A DNA stretch of 64,000 bases from Kribbella turkmenica (GTDB lineage Bacteria; Actinomycetota; Actinomycetes; Propionibacteriales; Kribbellaceae): the NCBI RefSeq assembly GCF_004348725.1, contig NZ_SMKR01000010.1, forward strand, positions 1 through 64,000, given 5' to 3'. Shown here piece after piece: positions 7,959 to 16,338 of this stretch; positions within the stretch are counted from its first letter, which is position 1, and each line of letters starts with the position of its first letter. Under the pieces are notes generated by a model, which was given only the letters and a program-made list of their open reading frames with translations, was not told the DNA's origin and searched no databases. A program made the translations under genes and the position numbers.

Positions 7959-8810
7959 GTGGCCGATGAGATCGATCGTTCGTCGCCGGTGGCCTTTGTC
8001 GGCCTCGGCAACCTGGGGCACCCGATGGCGCAGGCACTGGCAGGCGCCGGGTGGCGGCTCAAGGTGCATGACCGGGACCCCGGTCGCGCCCAGGGGCTGG
8101 ATGCCGAGGTGGCGACCGGTGCCGGGGACCTGGCGGACTGCCGGGTCGTCGCGCTGGCTGTGCCGGACGACGAGGCGGTGACCGCGTGGGTGGACGAGTT
8201 GGGCTCGCTGCTGACAGCGGGCTCGGTGTTCCTGGTCCACAGCACGATCCTTCCGGGTACGGCGAAACACCTTGCGCAGCAAGCGGAATCCGAGGGGCTC
8301 GCTCTCCTCGACGTGCCGGTCAGCGGAGGAGCGGAGCGGGCGCGGGCCGGTTCGCTGACCGTGGTGGCCGGCGGGCGGGCCGACGTGCTCGACCGAGTCC
8401 GGCCCGTGCTCGACACGGTCGCGGAGACCGTTCTTCACGTCGGGCCGTCCGGAGCGGGCGCCGCCGTGAAGTTGGCGAACCAGTTGATGATGTTCGCCGC
8501 ACTCGCCGGTGCCCAGGAGGCCCTGGAGTTGGCCGCGGCGTACGACGTACCCGAGCAGACCGTGCTCGAGGCCGTGTCGACCAGCACCGGCGACTCGTGG
8601 ATCACCCGCAACTGGGGCTTCTTCGACCGGGTCGCCGCGGCGTACGAGTCGGCCGGGACACCCGTGAAGGACCGGCCGTGGAGCAAGGACCTGTGGGACG
8701 TCGTCGCCGCTGCCCGCGACGCTGACGTGCAGGTCCCGGTCGCCGGTCTGCTCGCCCAGGATCTCGCAGAGAAGGTGGAAGCGCACGCCCGCAAGGGAGA
8801 CGTCTCGTGA
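7959..8810 (+). CDS. NAD(P)-dependent beta-hydroxyacid dehydrogenase (3-hydroxyisobutyrate dehydrogenase family)
   Basis: This 283-residue protein has the Rossmann start VAFVGLGNLGHPMAQAL (GxGxxG, about residues 11-26). DVPVSGGAERARAGSL is the substrate-binding block, and the catalytic Lys sits in GAAVKLANQLMM (about residue 170). The family oxidises beta-hydroxyacids such as 3-hydroxyisobutyrate, tartronate semialdehyde or D-glycerate. It is the first gene of the operon, with GTG start and GGAGG 8 nt upstream. Its stop overlaps the next gene's start by 4 bp. With the downstream CoA-transferase, crotonase-like and aldolase genes it probably oxidises a hydroxyacid intermediate. Confidence 0.9.
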   Translation: MADEIDRSSPVAFVGLGNLGHPMAQALAGAGWRLKVHDRDPGRAQGLDAEVATGAGDLADCRVVALAVPDDEAVTAWVDELGSLLTAGSVFLVHSTILPGTAKHLAQQAESEGLALLDVPVSGGAERARAGSLTVVAGGRADVLDRVRPVLDTVAETVLHVGPSGAGAAVKLANQLMMFAALAGAQEALELAAAYDVPEQTVLEAVSTSTGDSWITRNWGFFDRVAAAYESAGTPVKDRPWSKDLWDVVAAARDADVQVPVAGLLAQDLAEKVEAHARKGDVS

Positions 8811-9703
8811 AGTCCTCCCGTACCGGTCGCGAAGGCCTGACCGCCTACGTCTTCCTGAGTCCGTGGCTGATCGGGATCGTGCTGCTGACACTCGGCCCGA
8901 TGCTGTACTCGGCCTACCTCGCCTTCACCAACTACGACCTGCTCAGCCCGCCGCGCTGGATCGGTCTGGACAACTTCCGCCGGATGTTCACCGCGGACCC
9001 GCGCTACCTGTCGTCGGTCCGGGTGACGCTGGTGTACGTCGCCGTGTCCGTGCCGCTGCTCCTGATCGTGTCGATGGCGCTGGCACTGCTGCTGAACAAG
9101 GGCATCCGCTTCCTGTCCGGCTATCGCGCGCTGTTCTACCTGCCGTCGCTGATGGGCGCGAGCGTCGCCATCGCCGTGCTGTGGCGGCAAATTTTCGGCG
9201 GCAGCGGCCTGGTCAACCAGGTGCTCGGGGTGTTCGGCATCGAGCGCGGCAGCTGGGTGGGCAATCCCGGAACCGCGTTGTGGACGATCGTCACGCTGAA
9301 CCTCTGGGCCTTCGGCGCGACGATGATCATCTTCCTGGCGGGGCTGCGGCAGGTGCCGGTCGAGCTGCACGAGGCGGCCGCGGTCGACGGCGCCGGGCCC
9401 ATCCGCCGGTTCTTCAGCGTCACGCTGCCGCTGATGACCCCGCTGATCTTCTTCAACCTGCTGCTGGACACGATCCACGCCTTCCAGGCGTTCACCGGCG
9501 CGTTCGTGGTCAGCCGCGGCTCCGGAGGTCCGGCCGACTCGACGCTGTTCTACACGCTCTACCTGTACCAGCAGGGCTTCGCCGAGCTGAAGATGGGCTA
9601 CGCCTCCGCCATGGCGTGGGCCCTGGTGATCGTGCTCGCCGCCTTCACCGGCTTCCTCTTCCTGACCGCGAAACGCTGGGTCTACTACGGAGACGAACGA
9701 TGA
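8807..9703 (+). CDS. CUT1 ABC sugar-type permease, MalF-like
   Basis: This 298-residue inner-membrane protein has six predicted spans, starting AYVFLSPWLIGIVLL. The cytoplasmic EAA loop reads HEAAAVDGAGPI (about residue 188), which docks the shared ATPase. It starts with GTG overlapping the dehydrogenase stop and overlaps the next permease by 4 bp, so the two are translationally coupled. The class usually carries oligosaccharides or polyols; its location among acyl-CoA genes makes an unusual acid or sugar-acid substrate likely. Confidence 0.93.
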   Translation: MKSSRTGREGLTAYVFLSPWLIGIVLLTLGPMLYSAYLAFTNYDLLSPPRWIGLDNFRRMFTADPRYLSSVRVTLVYVAVSVPLLLIVSMALALLLNKGIRFLSGYRALFYLPSLMGASVAIAVLWRQIFGGSGLVNQVLGVFGIERGSWVGNPGTALWTIVTLNLWAFGATMIIFLAGLRQVPVELHEAAAVDGAGPIRRFFSVTLPLMTPLIFFNLLLDTIHAFQAFTGAFVVSRGSGGPADSTLFYTLYLYQQGFAELKMGYASAMAWALVIVLAAFTGFLFLTAKRWVYYGDER

Positions 9704-10581
9704 CGACCGTGTCGATCACCGCGCGCCCGCTGCTCGGCCGGCGTCGTACCCGCAACCCGCTCGTCATCGGGCTCGTCCGGCACGCCGTGCTGATCGCCGT
9801 GCTGCTGGTGATGCTGTACCCGGTGGTGTGGATGGTGGCGGCGTCGTTCCGGCCGACGGCCGAGGTGATGAACAGCCTCGGGCTCCTGAGCCGCAACTAC
9901 ACGCTCGACAACTACCGCAACGGCTGGAGCGCCGGGCAGCTCGACTTCTCCCGGTACTTCCTGAACTCGATCGCGATCACCGCGCTGTCGATCGCCGGGA
10001 ACCTGTTCGCCTGCTCGCTGACGGCGTACGCGTTCGCGCGGCTGGAGTTCCCGCTGAAGCGGGTGCTGTTCGGACTGCTGCTCGGCACCATGCTGCTGCC
10101 GTACCACGTAACGCTGGTGCCGCAGTACATCTTGTTCAACGAGCTGGCCTGGATGAACACCTACCTGCCGCTGGTGGTGCCGAAGTGGCTCGGCGCGGAG
10201 GCGTTCTTCATCTTCCTGATGGTCCAGTTCATCCGCACGCTGCCCCGGGAGCTCGACGACGCCGCCCGGATCGACGGCTGCGGACACTGGCGGACGTTCT
10301 CCCGGATCGTCATTCCGCTGTCACTGCCGGCGATCGGCACCACCGCGCTGTTCACCTTCATCAACAGCTGGAACGACTTCCTCGGCCCGCTGCTCTACCT
10401 GAATCGCCCCGAGCTGTGGACCGTCTCGCTCGGGCTGAACTCCTTCCTGGACGTGACCGGGGAGTCGGCGTACGGCTCGCTGTTCGCCATGTCCACGCTG
10501 GCGCTGGCACCGATCGTCGGCTTCTTCCTGGTCGCCCAGAAGCTGCTGATCGAGGGCGTCGCGACCACCGGCCTCAAGTAA
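9700..10581 (+). CDS. CUT1 ABC sugar-type permease, MalG-like
   Basis: This 293-residue partner permease has an N-terminal span (VLIAVLLVMLYPVVWMVAAS) and six spans in total. The EAA loop is DDAARIDGCG (about residue 190). The C-terminus IEGVATTGLK is typical of MalG-type subunits. ATG overlaps the TGA of the MalF-like gene. It should form the channel heterodimer with that subunit; the ATPase must come from elsewhere. Confidence 0.93.
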   Translation: MTTVSITARPLLGRRRTRNPLVIGLVRHAVLIAVLLVMLYPVVWMVAASFRPTAEVMNSLGLLSRNYTLDNYRNGWSAGQLDFSRYFLNSIAITALSIAGNLFACSLTAYAFARLEFPLKRVLFGLLLGTMLLPYHVTLVPQYILFNELAWMNTYLPLVVPKWLGAEAFFIFLMVQFIRTLPRELDDAARIDGCGHWRTFSRIVIPLSLPAIGTTALFTFINSWNDFLGPLLYLNRPELWTVSLGLNSFLDVTGESAYGSLFAMSTLALAPIVGFFLVAQKLLIEGVATTGLK

Positions 10582-10597
10582 CCCTGTGGAGATCCTG

Positions 10598-11932
10598 ATG
10601 AGAACACGACTTGGTACGACTGCCCTGGCCTGCGCGGCCCTCCTGGTTGCCGGGTGCAACGGCACGTCGGTCACCGACGACAGCGCCGGCGGCGGCGAGG
10701 GCCAGGACGGAAAGGGCGAGATCACCGGCAAGCTGCAGCTGACCTTCTGGGGCGGCGCGAACCGGGCCGCGAAGACGAACGCGGTCGCCGACATGTTCGT
10801 CAAGGAGCACGCCGGCGTCACCATCGACCGGCAGAACGCCGACTTCGGCAACTACTTCAACAAGCTGAACATCCAGGCCTCCAGCAAGACGCTGCCGTGC
10901 GTGATGCAGCTGCAGGGCCGCCAGCTGAACGACTACACCAAGCGCAAGGTGCTGCTGCCGCTGGACCCGATGATCGAGTCGGGCGCGATCAAGATCGACG
11001 ACATCCCGAAGGAGGTCGTCGACACCGGCCGCGGACCGGACGGCAAGCTCTACTTCCTCCCGTACGGCGCCGCGTACGACGCCGTCGGCGTGAACGAGAC
11101 GCTGGCCACGCAGGCCGGGGTCGGACTGCCGCCGGACAACTACACGTGGGCGCAGTACACGGACTGGATGACCCGTGCCTCGGCCAAGCTCCCGAAGGGG
11201 ACGTTCGCCGCCGGGTCGCGGGGCGGCCTGCCCAACTTCTTCATCGCCTACCAACTGGCCAACGGCAAGCAACTGTTCACCGAGGACGGCAAGCTCGGCT
11301 TCACCAAGGAGTCGCTGGTGGAGTACTGGACGATGTGGGAGAAGCTGCGCAAGGCCGGCACCTCGATGGGCGCCGACGCCCAGGCCGACGAGCCCGAGGG
11401 CGCCGAGCAGGGCTTCATCGCCCAGGGCAGGCTGCTGACCGACAGCATCCCGGGCAACGCCCTGACGCCCGCGTCCGGCACGCTGGCGACCAAGGGTGGC
11501 GGCCAGAAGCTGACCACGCTGCCGATGCCGTCCGGACCGTCCGGTGGCGGGAACGCGATGTTCACCTCGGGCTTCGCGATCCCGACCAACTGCGACAACG
11601 TGCCGACGGCGGCCGCCTTCATCGACTTCTTCACCAACGACCCCGAGGCCGGCGCCCTGTTCAAGTCCGACAACGGCGCCGCCACCAACCAGAAAGTGCT
11701 GCAGGCCCAGCTGGACGACCCCGAGCTGCCGGAGCTGAAGAAGCGCGAGCTGGCGCTGTACCAGCAGATCGTGGCCAAGAAGCCGCCGACGATCCTCTAC
11801 CCGCCCGGCTACCAGGCGACGTTCGAGTCCACCTTCACCCGGTCGTACGAGGAGATCGCGTTCGGGAAGAAGACGGTGGAGCAGGCGGCCGAATCGTTCT
11901 TCACCGAGGCGAATGCGGGGCTGGGCGGCTGA
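10598..11932 (+). CDS. Extracellular solute-binding lipoprotein, family 1
   Basis: The ATG at 10598 follows GGAGATCC and begins a lipoprotein signal peptide with lipobox LVAGC (Cys at about residue 22), a Gly/Ser/Asp-rich linker and then LTFWGGANR, the usual start of MalE-like folds. Mature size (about 420 residues) is normal for CUT1 receptors. A GTG 12 bp upstream is in frame but leaves no ribosome-binding site. It delivers substrate to the two permeases encoded just upstream. Its stop overlaps the next ATG (TGATG). Confidence 0.92.
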   Translation: MRTRLGTTALACAALLVAGCNGTSVTDDSAGGGEGQDGKGEITGKLQLTFWGGANRAAKTNAVADMFVKEHAGVTIDRQNADFGNYFNKLNIQASSKTLPCVMQLQGRQLNDYTKRKVLLPLDPMIESGAIKIDDIPKEVVDTGRGPDGKLYFLPYGAAYDAVGVNETLATQAGVGLPPDNYTWAQYTDWMTRASAKLPKGTFAAGSRGGLPNFFIAYQLANGKQLFTEDGKLGFTKESLVEYWTMWEKLRKAGTSMGADAQADEPEGAEQGFIAQGRLLTDSIPGNALTPASGTLATKGGGQKLTTLPMPSGPSGGGNAMFTSGFAIPTNCDNVPTAAAFIDFFTNDPEAGALFKSDNGAATNQKVLQAQLDDPELPELKKRELALYQQIVAKKPPTILYPPGYQATFESTFTRSYEEIAFGKKTVEQAAESFFTEANAGLGG

Positions 11933-13101
11933 TGGCTGTATCGACGGGGGCAACGGGGCCGGCCGGCGCCCTGCACGGACTGCGGGTGCTCGACCTCACC
12001 CAGGTGATGGCCGGGCCGTTCTGCACCATGCTGCTGGCCGACCTGGGCGCCGACGTGATCAAGATCGAGAACCCGCGCGCCGGTGACCAGACCCGGCGGT
12101 CGTGGGGGTACGCCGTCCACGGCGAGGACAGCCGGGCCTTCCTCGCCCTGAACCGGAACAAGCGCAGCGTTTGCCTCGACCTGAAGGAACCGGCCGGCCT
12201 GGCCGCGTTCCTGCGGCTGACCGAGACGGCCGACGTCGTGGTCGAGAACTTCCGGCCCGGGGTGACGAAGCGGCTGGGTGTCGACTACGAGGCGCTCGCC
12301 GCCCGCAACCCGCGGCTGATCTACGCCAGCGTCTCCGGCTTCGGCCAGACAGGTCCGTACGCCGAGCGCCCCGGGTACGACCTGATCGCGCAGGCGATGT
12401 CCGGCGTCATGAGCATCACCGGTACTCCGGACGGCACACCGGTGAAGTGTGGCCTGCCGGTCGGCGATCTCGGAGCGGGCATGTTCTGCGCCCTGGGCAT
12501 CGTCTCGGCCGTCCACGCCCGGGAACGGACAGGGGAAGGGCAGTACGTCGAGACGTCGCTGTTCGAGGCGGCGCTGGCGATGTCGGTGTGGGAGTCGACC
12601 GAGTACTGGGCGACGGGAAACGTCCCGCAGCCACTGGGCTCGGCCAACCGGATGTCGGCGCCGTACCAGGCACTGCGAACCAAGGACGGGTACCTGACCC
12701 TGGGCGCGAACAACGAGCGCCTGTGGCAACGACTGTGCGCGGCCCTGGAGCGCACCGACCTGCTCACCGATCCGCGCTTCGTCACGAACTCCGACCGGAT
12801 GGCGTACCGCGACGAACTGGCCGCCGAGCTGGAGGGGCGGCTGGCGACTGCCACCACCGACGAGTGGGTGACGTTGCTGCTCGACGCCGGTGTGCCGGCC
12901 GGACCGATCCGTGACTACCGGTACGTGCTGGACGAGGATCCGCACGTCCGTGCCCGCGGCATGGTGCAGGAGGTCGAGCACCCGGTCGAGGGCAAGGTCC
13001 GGGTGCTCGGGTCGCCGGTACGGATGAGCGGGACGCCGGCGCGGATCAGGCGGCATCCGCCCCTGCTCGGCGAACACACCGAGGAGGTCCTCGGCGAATG
13101 A
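11932..13101 (+). CDS. Family III CoA-transferase (CaiB/BaiF type)
   Basis: This 389-residue protein has the N-terminal Rossmann block GLRVLDLTQVMAGPFCTMLL and GADVIKIENP. LNRNKRSVCLDLK and VVENFRPGVTKRLG are family hallmarks. The catalytic Asp appears in PVGDLGAGMF (about residue 178). The enzyme moves CoA from a donor thioester to a carboxylic acid, with the acid bound through an aspartyl anhydride. It activates the operon's substrate or an intermediate to a CoA ester for the crotonase-like enzyme that follows with a 4-bp overlap. Acid substrate unknown. Confidence 0.93.
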   Translation: MAVSTGATGPAGALHGLRVLDLTQVMAGPFCTMLLADLGADVIKIENPRAGDQTRRSWGYAVHGEDSRAFLALNRNKRSVCLDLKEPAGLAAFLRLTETADVVVENFRPGVTKRLGVDYEALAARNPRLIYASVSGFGQTGPYAERPGYDLIAQAMSGVMSITGTPDGTPVKCGLPVGDLGAGMFCALGIVSAVHARERTGEGQYVETSLFEAALAMSVWESTEYWATGNVPQPLGSANRMSAPYQALRTKDGYLTLGANNERLWQRLCAALERTDLLTDPRFVTNSDRMAYRDELAAELEGRLATATTDEWVTLLLDAGVPAGPIRDYRYVLDEDPHVRARGMVQEVEHPVEGKVRVLGSPVRMSGTPARIRRHPPLLGEHTEEVLGE

Positions 13102-13871
13102 GTTCGCTGGAGGTCGAACGCGACGGTGCGATCCTGCGGCTGACGCTGTCCAACCCGGGGCGGCGCAACGCGATCACCTGGCCGATGTACGACTCCCTGC
13201 AGCAGGTCGAGCCGACGGTCGCGGCCGATCCTGGGATCCGGGTCGTCGTACTCCGCGGCGCGGGTGGAGAGGCGTTCGCGGCCGGGACGGACATCAGGCA
13301 GTTCACGGAATTCCGGACGGGCGAGCAGGGCGTCGAGTACGAGCACCGCGTCGGCCGGGTGATCGCCTCGCTGTTGCGGGTCAGAGTGCCGGTGATCGCG
13401 GTCGTGGAGGGACCAGCGGTCGGTGCCGGATTGACGTTGGCCGCGTGCAGTGACCTCGTGGTCGCCACGCCCGACGCGGTGTTCGGCGCACCGGTGGCGC
13501 GGACGCTGGGCAACACCTTGCCGCCTGCGGTCGTCGCGCGGCTGCACCAGCGACTCGGGGCCGGGCGGACGACGGCGATGCTGCTGACCGCTCGGTTGCT
13601 GTCAGCAACAGAGGCGGCGAGTGCGGGCCTGGTGGCGGACGTGGTCGAGCGGGACGGGCTGGACGCCCATGTCGCCGAGTTGCTCGACCGGATCTGCGCG
13701 AACGCGCCGCTCACTCTCGCCTCGCTGAAGGAGATCGAACGGCGGGTCCTGCGGGACGGGGCCGCGGCCGAGGCGGACGACGTACTGGCCGCTGTGTACG
13801 GCAGCCGCGACTTCCAGGCCGGGGTGGCGGCGTTCCTCAGCAAACAACGAGCCGAGTGGGAGGGACGATGA
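13098..13871 (+). CDS. Crotonase-fold enoyl-CoA hydratase/isomerase family protein
   Basis: This 257-residue crotonase-fold protein keeps both CoA and oxyanion-hole segments: FAAGTDIRQF (about residue 60) and VEGPAVGAGLTLAACSDL (about residues 102-119). The two glutamates used by classical hydratases appear replaced: GAGLTLA where GGGCELA is usual, and FGAPVARTLG where F(G)xPExxxG is usual. So hydration of a 2-enoyl-CoA is not assured; isomerisation, hydrolysis or retro-aldol chemistry is possible. It overlaps the CoA-transferase and amidohydrolase genes by 4 bp each, so it clearly belongs to the operon. Confidence 0.88.
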   Translation: MSSLEVERDGAILRLTLSNPGRRNAITWPMYDSLQQVEPTVAADPGIRVVVLRGAGGEAFAAGTDIRQFTEFRTGEQGVEYEHRVGRVIASLLRVRVPVIAVVEGPAVGAGLTLAACSDLVVATPDAVFGAPVARTLGNTLPPAVVARLHQRLGAGRTTAMLLTARLLSATEAASAGLVADVVERDGLDAHVAELLDRICANAPLTLASLKEIERRVLRDGAAAEADDVLAAVYGSRDFQAGVAAFLSKQRAEWEGR

Positions 13872-14704
13872 CGGTCATCGACGCGCACCACCACTTCTGG
13901 CGGGTGGCCGCACAGGAGCAGCCGTGGCGCGACGACCGGCACGACGCCATCGCCCGGGACTACACACCGGACGACCTCGCCGCCGAGCTGGCGGCCGCCG
14001 GTGTCGACCAGACGGTCTTGGTCCAGTCCGTCGACGAGCCCGCGGAGAACGACCGGCTGCTTCGGTACGCCGCCGAAGCACCCTACGTCGGCGCGGTCGT
14101 GGGCTGGCTGCCGTTGCGGGATCCCGCCGCCGCGAGAGCCGAGTGGAAGCGGATCGGCGCCGGCTGCAACGGCGTCCGGTGCCTGGTCGGACGTGATCCA
14201 CTCGAGTGGTTGAACACGCCGGACTCGGTCGAACTCTTCACCGAACTGGCGGCCGCCGGCGTGAGCTGGGACGTCGTACCGGTGACAGCTGAGCAGACCT
14301 CGGCTGTGATCCGTCTGGCCCGGGCGGTTCCGGACCTGCGGATCGTCGTCGACCATCTCGGCCGGCCACCGCTCGACACCGGAGGCTGGGAGCCGTGGGC
14401 GTCGCAGGTGGCTCAGCTCGCCGCCTCGCCGCGGGTCGCGCTGAAGGTGTCGCTCGGGATCGACCTGCTCACCGCACTGCCCGCCTGGCCGGAGCAGCTC
14501 GACCGGTACGTCGGCTGGGTGTCCGAATGCTTCGGCGCGGACCGGCTCATGCTCGCCTCGAACTGGCCGGTCGTGCTGTTGAAGGCCTCGTACCACCAGG
14601 CGTGGCACGAGCTGCGCTCGACGGTCGAGCGCTCTGTGGACGATCTCGCGGCGGTGCTCGGAGGCACCGCCGCTCACTACTACCGAACGAAGGGTCAGCC
14701 CTGA
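13868..14704 (+). CDS. Amidohydrolase family 2 (lactonase-like TIM barrel)
   Basis: This 278-residue protein opens VIDAHHHFWRV, the metal-binding HxH of the amidohydrolase-2 family. IVVDHLGRPP (about residue 162) and LMLASNWPV (about residue 233) match L-fuconolactonase, L-rhamnonolactonase and pyrone-dicarboxylate hydrolase relatives, where SNWP-type motifs carry the catalytic Asp or its substitute. It probably opens a lactone or cyclic ester formed from the imported compound. The ATG at 13868 overlaps the preceding TGA. Substrate inferred only from family. Confidence 0.88.
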   Translation: MTVIDAHHHFWRVAAQEQPWRDDRHDAIARDYTPDDLAAELAAAGVDQTVLVQSVDEPAENDRLLRYAAEAPYVGAVVGWLPLRDPAAARAEWKRIGAGCNGVRCLVGRDPLEWLNTPDSVELFTELAAAGVSWDVVPVTAEQTSAVIRLARAVPDLRIVVDHLGRPPLDTGGWEPWASQVAQLAASPRVALKVSLGIDLLTALPAWPEQLDRYVGWVSECFGADRLMLASNWPVVLLKASYHQAWHELRSTVERSVDDLAAVLGGTAAHYYRTKGQP

Positions 14705-15441
14705 TGACAGAAACTGCCAACCCGAACGACCTTTCCAGCCTGTACAAGCACCTGCGCGTGGTGGACGTCGCCGACGCGCTCGACGGCATCGGGTACTTCG
14801 ACATCGGCCTGATGTCGCCCGACGTCCGGCCGTTGTGGCTCGGGATGAAGTTCTGGGGCCGGGCGGCCACCATCCGCGCCGTCCCGTCGAACCGGCCGAT
14901 GTGGAGGCTCGACAGCACCCAGGACATCGTCGAGGCGCACCGGATCTGGTTCGAGGAGACCGGCAACGTGAAGCTGCCGGCCGGGCTGGAGCCCGGTCAC
15001 GTGGTGGTGATGGACGCCGGTGGCGGCAAGGAGGTCGGCTTCTGGGGCTCGGAGAACGGGATGGGCGCGGTCAAGGCCGGAGCGGCCGGCATCGTCACCG
15101 ACGGGTACTGCCGCGACACCGCCGAGATCGTCGCCCAGCGGACGCCGATCTGCTCTCGGTCGCGCGGCCGGACGATCATCCCGGGCCGGATCAAGGTGGT
15201 GGAGACCCAGACCACGATCTCCTGCGGCGGCACCCAGGTGAATCCCGGTGACATGGTCGGCTGCGACGACGACGGCGTGATCGTCGTACCGGCGGAGGTC
15301 GCCGACGAGGTCGCGGTGCACGCCCGGGCCATCCTGCTCGCCGACATGCGCGCACGCCGCAAGCATTACGAGGCGCTCGGCATCACGCCGGACAGCTCGG
15401 TCGACCACGAGGCGGTCGAGGCGTACTACGCGAGCGTCTGA
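14704..15441 (+). CDS. RraA-like aldolase/decarboxylase
   Basis: This 245-residue protein of the RraA/HMG-aldolase family carries AGAAGIVTDGYCRDTAEI (about residues 125-142), whose Arg-Asp pair holds the divalent metal and pyruvyl group. VVDVADALDG is the usual N-terminal block. Family enzymes cleave 4-hydroxy-4-methyl-2-oxoglutarate to pyruvate or decarboxylate oxaloacetate; some non-enzymatic members inhibit RNase E. In an operon with a lactonase-like enzyme, CoA-transferase and hydroxyacid dehydrogenase, an aldol cleavage role is most plausible. Last gene of the operon, followed by a strong hairpin. Confidence 0.88.
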   Translation: MTETANPNDLSSLYKHLRVVDVADALDGIGYFDIGLMSPDVRPLWLGMKFWGRAATIRAVPSNRPMWRLDSTQDIVEAHRIWFEETGNVKLPAGLEPGHVVVMDAGGGKEVGFWGSENGMGAVKAGAAGIVTDGYCRDTAEIVAQRTPICSRSRGRTIIPGRIKVVETQTTISCGGTQVNPGDMVGCDDDGVIVVPAEVADEVAVHARAILLADMRARRKHYEALGITPDSSVDHEAVEAYYASV

Positions 15442-15450
15442 GACGACGGT

Positions 15451-15482
15451 GCCGGCGGCGGTCGCGGTCGACCGCCGCCGGC
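15451..15482. terminator. Bidirectional hairpin terminator
   Basis: GCCGGCGGCGGTC (15451-15463) and GACCGCCGCCGGC (15470-15482) form a perfect 13-bp stem with a 6-nt loop. It fills the gap between two convergent operons ending at 15441 and 15487, so it can serve both. Confidence 0.85.
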
Positions 15483-15486
15483 CCGG

Positions 15487-16338
15487 TCAGCCCTTGATCG
15501 CGCCCGAGGTCATGCCGGCCACGATCCGGCGGTTGAAGAACAGGAACATGATCAGCGGCGGGATCGTGATCAGCAGGATGTTCATGAACAGCAGGTTGTA
15601 CTGCGTGCTGAACTGACTCTGGAAGTTGTACAGGGTCAGCTGGACGGTCGCGTTCTGGTCACCGGGCAGGAAGTACAGCGGGTTCACGAAGTCGTTGAAC
15701 ACGTTCACCGACTGGACCACCACGACGGTGATGATGACCGATCTGAGCAGCGGGAAGATCACCCGGAAGAACAGCCGCAACGGGCCGGCGCCGTCGATGA
15801 TCGCCGCTTCGTCGAGCTCGCGCGGGATGGTCGCGACGAACGCCCGGAACAGCAGGATGCAGAACGACAGCCCGAACGCGATCTCGATCAGGATCAGCCC
15901 CGGCATCGTCCGGAACAACCCGAGCTGCTGCAGCACCCAGATCGTCGGCACGACGGCCGGCGGGATGATCAGCCCGGACAGCACCAGGAAGTTGATGAAC
16001 GGGTTCCACCGGCTCTTGCGGCGTTGCAGCACGAACCCGGCCATCGCCGCCAGCACGACCATGCCGGTCACACTGGCCACGGTCAGAATCGTGCTGTTGA
16101 TGAAGGCGATCACCAGCATGTAGTCGCGGGCCTCGAGCACCTCGACGAAATTCTGCACGATCCGGAACTGGTGCGGCCAGGCGAAGTCCAGGTCCGCCGA
16201 CTGCTGCCGGTCCTTCACCGCGGTGAGCACGATGAAGACGAACGGGATGACGAACACCACGACCGACGACACGATCGCGATCGCGCTCAGCAGGTAGTTC
16301 CGGCCCGGCTTGTGGTTGACGAGCTCAGCGGTGCTCAC
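15487..16338 (-). CDS. CUT1 ABC permease, MalG-like (rhamnoside cluster)
   Basis: This 283-residue six-span permease has the EAA loop LDEAAIIDGAGPLRLF (about residue 185) and the C-terminus GMTSGAIKG. The GTG at 16338 overlaps the stop of the MalF-like gene by 4 bp; longer upstream in-frame extensions run antisense through that gene's frame and are rejected. It should transport rhamnose-containing fragments released by the rhamnosidase encoded upstream. Confidence 0.92.
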   Translation of the reverse strand: MSTAELVNHKPGRNYLLSAIAIVSSVVVFVIPFVFIVLTAVKDRQQSADLDFAWPHQFRIVQNFVEVLEARDYMLVIAFINSTILTVASVTGMVVLAAMAGFVLQRRKSRWNPFINFLVLSGLIIPPAVVPTIWVLQQLGLFRTMPGLILIEIAFGLSFCILLFRAFVATIPRELDEAAIIDGAGPLRLFFRVIFPLLRSVIITVVVVQSVNVFNDFVNPLYFLPGDQNATVQLTLYNFQSQFSTQYNLLFMNILLITIPPLIMFLFFNRRIVAGMTSGAIKG

